Below are positions 25,224 to 32,001 of a stretch of DNA of 51,696 nt, in pieces. The stretch covers positions 1 to 51,696 of the forward strand of contig NZ_PQSR01000055.1 in NCBI RefSeq assembly GCF_002920635.1. Direction: 5' to 3'. Position 1 is the first letter of the stretch. The number at the start of each line of letters is the position of its first letter. The DNA comes from Streptomyces sp. Ru72 (lineage in GTDB: Bacteria > Actinomycetota > Actinomycetes > Streptomycetales > Streptomycetaceae). The notes beneath the pieces were generated by a model. That model did not search any database, was not told the origin of the DNA, and saw only the letters and a list, made by a program, of their open reading frames with translations. The position numbers and the translations under genes were made by a program.

Positions 25224-25972
25224 CCCGGCCCGCGGTCCGACTGCGGGGACTGACCCGGTCGTTCGGCGGCCGCACGGTCCTCGACGGCATCGACCTCGAT
25301 CTGCCCGCCGGGCAGTTCACGGCCCTCCTGGGGCACAGCGGCTCGGGCAAGTCCACCCTGCTGCGGGCCGTCGCCGGACTGGACCACGGGGTGGCCGGAC
25401 GGGGGTCCCCCCAGCGCGAGCGAAGCCGAGGGCTCGGGGGAGGGCAGATCACCGCGCCCGAGCGGGTCTCGGTGGTCTTCCAGGACTCCCGGCTGCTGCC
25501 CTGGCGCCGCGTACTGGACAACGTCCTGCTGGGCCTGGACGGCAGGGACGCCGAGGAGCGCGGCCGGGCCGCCCTCGCGGAGGTGGGTCTGGAGGGCCGC
25601 GAGCGGGCCTGGCCGGGCGAGCTGTCCGGCGGTGAGGCCCAGCGGGCCGCGCTGGCCCGCTCCCTGGTCCGCGAGCCGCAACTCCTCCTGGCGGACGAGC
25701 CGTTCGGGGCACTGGACGCACTCACCCGGATCAGGATGCACGGCCTGCTGCGCGAGCTGTGGCAGCGCCACCGGCCCTCCGTGCTGCTCGTGACCCACGA
25801 CGTGGACGAGGCGATCGTGCTCGCCGACCGCGTCCTCGTCCTGGACCAGGGCCGTATCGGCCTGGACCTGACCATCGACCGCCCGCATCCGCGCTCCTAC
25901 CGCGAGCCGGTCCTGGGCGAATACCGCGAGCGGCTGCTGGCCGCCCTTGGCGTCACGGAGGACCGTCCATGA
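25199..25972 (+). CDS. Sulfonate-type ABC transporter ATP-binding protein
   Basis: 257 residues, SsuB/TauB type. Walker A GHSGSGKS is at 45-52, the Q-loop Gln at 95 (VVFQDSRLLPW), and the signature LSGGE is followed by LLLADEPFGALD and the VTHDVDEA switch. The GTG at 25199 lies inside the permease gene, behind GGAGG. Between Walker A and the Q-loop, residues about 68-83 (GSPQRERSRGLGGGQ) form an insertion that is unlike the family and matches a short repeat in the DNA. The insertion keeps the frame, so the gene probably still makes protein, but function may be altered. ATGA overlap with the next gene. Confidence 0.93.
   Translation: MAPHTEQLTRPAVRLRGLTRSFGGRTVLDGIDLDLPAGQFTALLGHSGSGKSTLLRAVAGLDHGVAGRGSPQRERSRGLGGGQITAPERVSVVFQDSRLLPWRRVLDNVLLGLDGRDAEERGRAALAEVGLEGRERAWPGELSGGEAQRAALARSLVREPQLLLADEPFGALDALTRIRMHGLLRELWQRHRPSVLLVTHDVDEAIVLADRVLVLDQGRIGLDLTIDRPHPRSYREPVLGEYRERLLAALGVTEDRP
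25401..25445 (+). repeat. Short palindromic-type repeat inserted in frame in the ABC ATPase gene
   Basis: About 45 bp made of G/C runs flanking CGCGAGCGAAGCCGAGGGCTCG. Runs of C near the left end and of G near the right end can pair, and the inner part is partly self-complementary. I recall similar CCCCC...CGAAGCCGAG...GGGGGAG elements scattered between genes in Streptomyces chromosomes. Its length is a multiple of three and it contains no stop in this frame. Confidence 0.55.
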
Positions 25973-27312
25973 CACAGAGAAGGCTCCACCTCAACGCGTT
26001 CCTGATGAACACCGGTCACCACGAGGCCTCGTGGCGGCTCCCGGAGAGCGACCCCTACGCGCACGTCGACCTCGCGCACTACGTCGGCCTGGCTCGGACC
26101 GCCGAGCGCGGCACCTTCGACTCCCTCTTCCTCGCCGACGGCCCCCAGCTGTGGAACAACCTCGCCCAGCGGCCGGCCGGCGCCCTGGAACCGCTCACCC
26201 TGCTGACCGCGCTGGCGACGGCCACCGAGCACATCGGCCTGATCGCCACCGCCTCCACCTCGTACAACTCCCCCTACAACCTGGCCCGCAGGTTCGCCTC
26301 GCTGGACATCGTCAGCGGCGGCCGGGCGGGCTGGAACATCGTCACCACCGCGGGCGCCGAGGCCGCCCGCAACTTCGGCCTGGACGCCGAGCCCGCGCAC
26401 GCCGAGCGGTACGCGCGCGCCGCCGAGTTCCTCGACGTGGCCCTCAAGCTCTGGGACAGCTGGGAGGACGACGCCATCGTCGCCGACAAGGCGGCCGGGG
26501 TCTGGGGCGACGACAGCAAGATCCATCCGCCCCGGCACAAGGGGAGGTACTTCAGCGTCGCCGGCGCCCTCAACGTGCCGCGCACCCCGCAGGGTTACCC
26601 GCTGCTGGTGCAGGCGGGCTCCTCGGAGGACGGCAAGGCGTTCGCGGCCCGGTACGCGGAGGCGGTGTTCACGGCCCAGCAGACCATCGAGGGCGCGCAG
26701 GTCTTCTACGCCGACCTCAAGGCCCGCACCGAGCGGGAGGGGCGCAACCCCGACCACATCAAGGTGCTGCCCGGCATCGTCCCCGTGCTCGGCTCGACCG
26801 AGGCCGAGGCGAGGGCCGCCGAGCAGCTGCTGGAGGACCACATCGTGTACGACCACGGGGTGGGCCGCCTGGAGAGCCTGCTGCACCTGGAGCCCGGGAC
26901 CCTGGAGCTGGACGCCCTGCTCCCCGCCGATCTGCCGCCGGAGTCCGCCATCGAGGGCGCCAAGAGCCGCTACACGCTCGTCGTGGAGCTGGCCCGGCGC
27001 GAACGGCTGACCGTGCGGCAGCTGATCGGGCGGCTCGGCGGCGGACGCGGGCACCTCACCTTCGCCGGGACGCCCGAGCAGGTCGCCGACCAGATCGAGA
27101 CCTGGTTCACGCGAGGGGCCGCCGACGGCTTCAACATCATGCCCGCCGTGCTGCCCTCCGGCCTGGAGGCGTTCGTCGAGCACGTCGTACCTCTCCTGCG
27201 CACCCGCGGCCTGCTCCGCACGGAGTACGGCCCCCGCCAGACCCTGCGGGAGCGCTACGGCCTCCCCCGCCCCGCCAACCAGTATCTGGCCCCCGCACTC
27301 GCCACCGCCTGA
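25969..27312 (+). CDS. LLM-class flavin-dependent monooxygenase (NtaA/SnaA/DszA group)
   Basis: 447 residues, the usual length for the NtaA/SnaA/DszA/SoxA group of two-component FMNH2-dependent monooxygenases. Characteristic segments are RRLHLNAFLMNTGHHEASWR, ASTSYNSPYNLARRFASLD and SGGRAGWNIVTT. Members cleave C-S or C-N bonds, for example in dibenzothiophene sulfone, nitrilotriacetate or sulfonates. Next to a sulfonate-type transporter, desulfonation is the best guess. No flavin reductase is encoded nearby, so FMNH2 must come from elsewhere. Its ATG overlaps the ATPase stop (ATGA). Confidence 0.93.
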   Translation: MTQRRLHLNAFLMNTGHHEASWRLPESDPYAHVDLAHYVGLARTAERGTFDSLFLADGPQLWNNLAQRPAGALEPLTLLTALATATEHIGLIATASTSYNSPYNLARRFASLDIVSGGRAGWNIVTTAGAEAARNFGLDAEPAHAERYARAAEFLDVALKLWDSWEDDAIVADKAAGVWGDDSKIHPPRHKGRYFSVAGALNVPRTPQGYPLLVQAGSSEDGKAFAARYAEAVFTAQQTIEGAQVFYADLKARTEREGRNPDHIKVLPGIVPVLGSTEAEARAAEQLLEDHIVYDHGVGRLESLLHLEPGTLELDALLPADLPPESAIEGAKSRYTLVVELARRERLTVRQLIGRLGGGRGHLTFAGTPEQVADQIETWFTRGAADGFNIMPAVLPSGLEAFVEHVVPLLRTRGLLRTEYGPRQTLRERYGLPRPANQYLAPALATA

Positions 27313-27323
27313 AAGGACCCGCC

Positions 27324-28214
27324 ATGTCCATCGAGATCACCAAGGTCACCGCACGCATCGGCGCCCGGGTCTCCGGAGTCGACATCACCAAGCCGCTCGA
27401 CCAGGAGCAGGTCACCGCGATCCGCGAGGCCCTGAACGCCCACAAGGCACTCGTCTTCGACGCCGGAGACCTGGACGACGCGGGCCAGCAGGCCTTCGCC
27501 CGCCAGTTGGGCGACCTCACCACCGCCCACCCGACGGTCGGCGCCGTCGAGGGCGCCCCGAACGTGCTGCCCGTGGACAGTGAGCGGGGCCGCGCCAACC
27601 ACTGGCACACCGACGTCACCTTCGTCCTCAACCCGCCTCAGGCCAGCACCCTGCGCTCGATCACGATCCCGCCCTACGGCGGCGAGACGCTGATCGCCAA
27701 CGCGGCGGCGGCCTACCGCGACCTGCCGGAACCGCTGCGCCGCCTGGCCGACACCCTGTGGGCCGAGCACACCAACGACTACGACTACGCGGTGCCGGAG
27801 GAGGAGATCGACGAGGAGAAGGCCGCCCAGCGCGCCCAGTTCACCTCGATCAGGTACCGCACCGCCCACCCCGTCGTCCGCGTCCATCCGCTGACCGGGG
27901 AGCGCGGGCTGTTCATCGGCGGGTTCGCGCAGCGGATCGTCGGCCTGTCGGTCGGCGAGTCCCGGAAGATCCTGGAGCTGCTCCAGGCGTACGTCACCCG
28001 CCCGGAGAACATCCTGCGCCACCGCTGGGCGGAGAACGAGCTGGTGCTCTTCGACAACCGGATCACCCAGCACTACGCCATCGACAACTACGACGGGCAG
28101 CCGCGCCGGCTGCACCGGGTGACCGTCGCCGGTGACGTCCCGGTCGGCATCGAGGGCAAGGAGAGCTACTCCATCGAGGGCGACGCCTCGCACTACACGC
28201 CGGTCGCCGCGTAA
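27324..28214 (+). CDS. TauD/TfdA-family Fe(II)/2-oxoglutarate dioxygenase
   Basis: 296 residues. The iron triad is visible: His95-x-Asp97 in HWHTD and His250 in NRITQHYAID. 2-Oxoglutarate-binding arginines (R261/R265) follow in QPRRLHR. TauD-type enzymes hydroxylate a sulfonate or sulfate ester next to sulfur so that sulfite or sulfate is released. It lies 11 bases after the monooxygenase gene behind AAAGGA and ends the operon at a strong terminator. The exact substrate (taurine, alkylsulfonate or sulfate ester) cannot be read from sequence. Confidence 0.94.
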   Translation: MSIEITKVTARIGARVSGVDITKPLDQEQVTAIREALNAHKALVFDAGDLDDAGQQAFARQLGDLTTAHPTVGAVEGAPNVLPVDSERGRANHWHTDVTFVLNPPQASTLRSITIPPYGGETLIANAAAAYRDLPEPLRRLADTLWAEHTNDYDYAVPEEEIDEEKAAQRAQFTSIRYRTAHPVVRVHPLTGERGLFIGGFAQRIVGLSVGESRKILELLQAYVTRPENILRHRWAENELVLFDNRITQHYAIDNYDGQPRRLHRVTVAGDVPVGIEGKESYSIEGDASHYTPVAA

Positions 28215-28251
28215 CCGGAGGGTCACCGACCGTACATCCGGCGTCCGGATA

Positions 28252-28289
28252 GTGGGCAGCCTCTCCGTCCCACCGGAGAGGCTGCCCAC
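28252..28289 (+). terminator. Terminator of the sulfur operon
   Basis: A perfect 16-bp stem (28252-28267 and 28274-28289) with a 6-nt loop, 37 bases after the dioxygenase stop codon. Confidence 0.9.
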
Positions 28290-28335
28290 ACTGTGGGCGT
28301 TTTGCCCCCTCTCACGTACGGGACGAGCCGCGCCC

Positions 28336-29712
28336 ATGCCCAGCACCACCGTCGAGACGCCGCCGACCGACGACGTCTCCCTCTCCCACGGCCTCAAGCA
28401 GCGCCATCTGTCGATGATCGCCCTCGGCGGGGTGATCGGCGCCGGCCTGTTCGTCGGGTCCGGCGCGGGCATCGCCGCCGCCGGGCCGTCGATCGTGATC
28501 GCGTACGCCGTCTCCGGTCTGCTCGTCATGCTGGTGATGCGGATGCTCGGCGAGATGTCGGCCGCCTATCCGTCGTCGGGCTCCTTCTCCGCGCACGCCG
28601 AGCGGGCCATCGGCCCCTGGGCGGGCTTCACCGCGGGCTGGTCGTTCTGGGTGCTGCTGTGCACGGCGGTCGGCCTGGAGGGCATCGGCGCCGCGAAGAT
28701 CGTCACCGGATGGCTGCCCGGCACCCCGGAATGGGCGTGGGTGGCGCTGTTCATGGTGGTCTTCTGCGGGGCCAACCTGGCCGCAGTGAAGAACTTCGGC
28801 GAGTTCGAGTTCTGGTTCGCCGCGCTGAAGGTCGGCGCGATCACCCTGTTCCTGGTGCTCGGCGTGCTGGCGATCGCGGGCGTGCTGCCCGGCACCGACT
28901 CCCCCGGCGCCTCGCACCTGACCGACTTCCTGCCGCACGGCAGCGAGGGCCTGGTCATCGGCCTGCTCGCGTCGGTGTTCGCGTACGGCGGCCTGGAGAC
29001 GGTCACCATCGCGGCGGCCGAGTCGCAGGACCCGGTCAGGGGTGTGGCGAGCGCGGTGCGTACCGCGATGTGGCGCATCGCGGTGTTCTACGTCGGCTCG
29101 ATGGCGGTCATCGTCACGCTGGTCCCGTGGAACGCCAAGGAGGTCGTCGAGAAGGGCCCGTACGTGGCCGCCCTGGACCACCTGGGCATTCCGGGTGCCG
29201 GGCAGCTGATGAACGTGGTGGTGCTGGTCGCGCTGCTGTCCGCGATGAACGCGAACATCTACGGCTCCTCGCGCATCGCGTACTCGCTGGTGGAGCGCGG
29301 CCAGGGTCCGAAGGCGCTGGGCAGGGTCTCCGGTGGCGTCCCCCGGGTCGCGGTGCTGGCGTCCTCGGTCTTCGGGTTCGTGTGCGTGGTGCTGAGCTAC
29401 TGGCGGCCGGACGACGTCTTCCCCTGGCTGCTGAACATGATCGGCGCGGTGATCCTGGTCGTCTGGGTCTTCATCGCGGTCTCGCAGCTGCGCCTGCGCC
29501 GCCGCCTGGAGCGGGAGGCGCCGGGCAGGCTGGTCGTGCGGATGTGGGCGTTCCCCGTGCTGACGTGGCTCGCGCTGGCCGGCATGGCGGCGATCTTCGT
29601 GCTGATGGCCCGGCAGCCGGACACCCGCGTGCAGCTGTACTCGACGGGCGGGATGACCCTGTTCCTGGCGGTCGTCGGCTACGCCTGGCAGAGGGCGCGC
29701 GCCGGGCGCTGA
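28336..29712 (+). CDS. Amino-acid permease, APC superfamily
   Basis: 458 residues and about 12 transmembrane helices, closely similar to the permease at 17974: GLKQRHLSMIALGG, GVIGAGLFVGSGAGIA, GEFEFWFAALKVG, and PWNAKEVVEKGPYVAALD compared with PWNDPSIKDKGSYVAALD. It is therefore a recent-looking paralogue or a same-clade transporter. The ribosome site is weak (GGGACGAG). It starts only 46 bases after the sulfur operon terminator, so its promoter must overlap that hairpin or it depends on read-through. Substrate unknown. Confidence 0.93.
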   Translation: MPSTTVETPPTDDVSLSHGLKQRHLSMIALGGVIGAGLFVGSGAGIAAAGPSIVIAYAVSGLLVMLVMRMLGEMSAAYPSSGSFSAHAERAIGPWAGFTAGWSFWVLLCTAVGLEGIGAAKIVTGWLPGTPEWAWVALFMVVFCGANLAAVKNFGEFEFWFAALKVGAITLFLVLGVLAIAGVLPGTDSPGASHLTDFLPHGSEGLVIGLLASVFAYGGLETVTIAAAESQDPVRGVASAVRTAMWRIAVFYVGSMAVIVTLVPWNAKEVVEKGPYVAALDHLGIPGAGQLMNVVVLVALLSAMNANIYGSSRIAYSLVERGQGPKALGRVSGGVPRVAVLASSVFGFVCVVLSYWRPDDVFPWLLNMIGAVILVVWVFIAVSQLRLRRRLEREAPGRLVVRMWAFPVLTWLALAGMAAIFVLMARQPDTRVQLYSTGGMTLFLAVVGYAWQRARAGR

Positions 29713-29846
29713 CGCCGGGACCGGCGCGTCGCGGTCCCGCGGCGCCCCACTTTCCGTCGCACGTGGGATTGACGGTCCGCCACCACGGGATCACCCTCGG
29801 TCGACAAGCCGTTCCCATGAGGGGACGGGGACGGGAAGGGGAGCCG

Positions 29847-30848
29847 ATGGAGTCGACCGACCCGGTACGTGTGGTGGCCGCGGGTGACCGCTTCGTCCTG
29901 CCGTCGCTGATCGCGGCGGCCGTACGCCACGAGATGGAAGAACATCCCTGCGAAGTGAGAGAGTTGGCGCTCGCGGAGGGCGCGGACGACACCGACGAGG
30001 AGCTGGTCAAGGCGCTGGCGGACGCCCAGGTCCTGGTCACCCGCGGCGGCCCGGTCACCGAGCGGGTGCTGGCCGCCGCGCCGGAGCTGCGGCTGGTGGT
30101 GGTGTGCCGGGGCGGCCCGGTGGACGTCGACCTCGACGCGGCCAAGGCTCACGGCATCCGGGTGTGCCGCGCGGCCGGCGGCGAGGCGGCGGCCACCGCA
30201 GAGTTCACGCTCGGCCTGATGCTGGCCGCACTGCGCGGCATCCCTCAGGCCCACGAATTCCTGACCCGGCAAGGGAGATGGCAGGGCCCCGCGTCCCCCA
30301 CGTACGAGCACGCCGGCCAGGAGCTGGAGGACCTGCCGGTCGGCCTGATCGGTCATGGCGCGGTGGGCAGCCGGGTCGCGCGGGTGCTGTGCGCGTTCGG
30401 GGCGCGGGTGATGGTCTACGACCCGTATGTGCGCGGCGAGGTGCACGGGCTGCGGATCGGCTCGCTCGACGACCTGCTGCGCCGCTCCCGGGTGATCAGC
30501 CTGCACCCCCCGCTCACCTCCGGGACCCGGGGCCTGATCGGGGCTCGTGAGCTGGCCCTGCTGCCGCGCGGCGCGGTGGTGGTGAACGCGGCGGACGGGG
30601 AGCTGCTGGACGAGGACGCGCTGTGCGACGCGCTGGAGAGCGGGCAGTTGTCGGCGGCGGCCCTCGACACGTGTGCGCACGAGCCGCTGCCGCCGGGCTC
30701 CCGTCTCCTCGCTCTGACACAACGGCTGGTCCTGACCCCCCACCTCGGCGGGTCGAGCCGTGCGGCGGCCGAGAAGGCGGCCGGGCTCGCGGCGGAGGAG
30801 GTGGGCCGCTGGGTGCGCGGGGAGCCCCCGGCGCACTCCCTGGCGTGA
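29847..30848 (+). CDS. D-isomer-specific 2-hydroxyacid dehydrogenase-like protein
   Basis: 333 residues. The NAD-binding Rossmann motif is GLIGHGAVGSRVARVL and the phosphoglycerate-dehydrogenase-like layout is intact. Of the catalytic trio, Glu279 (CAHEP) and His299 (TPHLGGS) are present. The Arg of the conserved N-x-x-R-G motif is replaced by Asp250 (VNAADGEL). The enzyme may be inactive as a classical dehydrogenase or use a different substrate. The ATG at 29847 has AAGGGGA at good spacing. The next gene follows after 23 bases. Confidence 0.9.
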   Translation: MESTDPVRVVAAGDRFVLPSLIAAAVRHEMEEHPCEVRELALAEGADDTDEELVKALADAQVLVTRGGPVTERVLAAAPELRLVVVCRGGPVDVDLDAAKAHGIRVCRAAGGEAAATAEFTLGLMLAALRGIPQAHEFLTRQGRWQGPASPTYEHAGQELEDLPVGLIGHGAVGSRVARVLCAFGARVMVYDPYVRGEVHGLRIGSLDDLLRRSRVISLHPPLTSGTRGLIGARELALLPRGAVVVNAADGELLDEDALCDALESGQLSAAALDTCAHEPLPPGSRLLALTQRLVLTPHLGGSSRAAAEKAAGLAAEEVGRWVRGEPPAHSLA

Positions 30849-30871
30849 TCGGGCAGAGCGAGGAGACAGCC

Positions 30872-31102
30872 ATGACCTACCGGGCATACCGGCGGTGCCC
30901 CAACTGCGGGGACACGATGCAGGACTTCCGGGAGCTGGAGGGGGACGCGGAGAAGGCGGCGGCCGAGGAGGCCCTCCGGCCGGTCCTGGAGGGCCATCCC
31001 TTCGTCGCGAAGGACTACCACCGCTGCGCACGGCCCGGCTGCCGTCGCATCCAGCGCAAGGACCACTGGAGGACGGGGGCGACGTTGCCCGAGGAGTACT
31101 AG
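30872..31102 (+). CDS. Small zinc-ribbon-like protein, 76 residues
   Basis: CPNC at 9-12 and a later C-x4-C (HRCARPGC) could bind one zinc ion. The middle is acidic and helical. The start has GAGGAGA upstream, and the gene lies 23 bases behind the dehydrogenase-like gene in the same operon. No family recognised with confidence. Confidence 0.75.
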   Translation: MTYRAYRRCPNCGDTMQDFRELEGDAEKAAAEEALRPVLEGHPFVAKDYHRCARPGCRRIQRKDHWRTGATLPEEY

Positions 31103-31107
31103 ACAAC

Positions 31108-31148
31108 GGACGGGGCGCCGCGCCAACCGTGGCTGCGACGCCCCGTCC
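31108..31148. terminator. Bidirectional hairpin between convergent genes
   Basis: A 10-bp perfect stem (31108-31117 and 31139-31148) between the zinc-ribbon gene and the minus-strand reductase gene. Confidence 0.8.
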
Positions 31149-31178
31149 ACCTGGTCCGGCGGTACCCGGCGGTGAGGA

Positions 31179-31841
31179 CTACAGGTTGCTGAAGTCCGGC
31201 CCCTTCGTCCGCGTCCGCTTGATCTCGTAGAAGCCCGGCACCGACGCGACCGCCAGCGTGCCGTCCCAGAGCCTCGCCGCGTCCTCGCCCTTCGGCGCCG
31301 GTGTCACCACCGGTCCGAAGAAGGCGATCTGCTCCCCGTCCGGGCCCGGCACCGCGATCACCGGTGTGCCCACCTCCTGCCCCACCTTCTCGATGCCCTC
31401 CTTGTGCGAGGCGCGCAGCTGCGCATCGAACTCGAAGTCCTCCTGCTCGGCGTAGTCGATCAAATCGGCGGGCAGACCGACCTCCTCGAGCGCCGCCGCG
31501 ATCGCCTCGAGCGTCGGGCCCTCGTCCTGGTTGTGGAAGCGCGTGCCGAGCGCGGTGTACAGCGGCCCGAGGACGTCCGCACCGTGCTTCTGCCACGCCG
31601 CCGTCACCACCCGCACCGGCTTCCACGCCTTGGTCGCCAGCATCTCCCGGTACTCCTCGGGCAGCTGGTCGAGCTTGTCCTCGTTGAGCACGGCCAGGCT
31701 CATGATGTGCCAGCGCACCTCGATGTCCCGGACCTTCTCCACCTCCAGCACCCAGCGGGAGGTCATCCAGGCCCAGGGGCACAGCGGGTCGAACCAGAAG
31801 TCGACGGGGGTCTTGCCGGAAGCGGTCGCGGTCTCGGACAT
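31179..31841 (-). CDS. DsbA/FrnE-fold reductase, mycothiol-dependent nitroreductase-like
   Basis: 220 residues. The overall pattern (VDFWFDPLCPWAWMTSRW, IEVRWHIMSLAVLNE, VGTPVIAV, FFGPVVTPAPKGEDAARLWDG) matches the family of M. tuberculosis Rv2466c, a mycothiol-dependent reductase. The active site reads C21-P-W-A instead of the C-P-W-C I remember for Rv2466c. It therefore has a single Cys and would work by a monothiol mechanism or through mycothiol alone. The ATG at 31841 is preceded by GAGGAG. Cytoplasmic, no signal peptide. It is divergent from pepN. Confidence 0.85.
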   Translation of the reverse strand: MSETATASGKTPVDFWFDPLCPWAWMTSRWVLEVEKVRDIEVRWHIMSLAVLNEDKLDQLPEEYREMLATKAWKPVRVVTAAWQKHGADVLGPLYTALGTRFHNQDEGPTLEAIAAALEEVGLPADLIDYAEQEDFEFDAQLRASHKEGIEKVGQEVGTPVIAVPGPDGEQIAFFGPVVTPAPKGEDAARLWDGTLAVASVPGFYEIKRTRTKGPDFSNL

Positions 31842-32001
31842 GGCTCTCCTCGGAAGCACGGATGTTCATTCCGCAACAACGGGTGCGCCGCCCACGTCAT
31901 TCCCTCGCACCCCCGCCGTATTCCCGGCTGCCCCAGGTCAGGGGCGCATGGCAGGATCGGTCCTGTCCGTGCCACCCAGCAGCCGCCAAGGAGTGCCGCC
32001 C

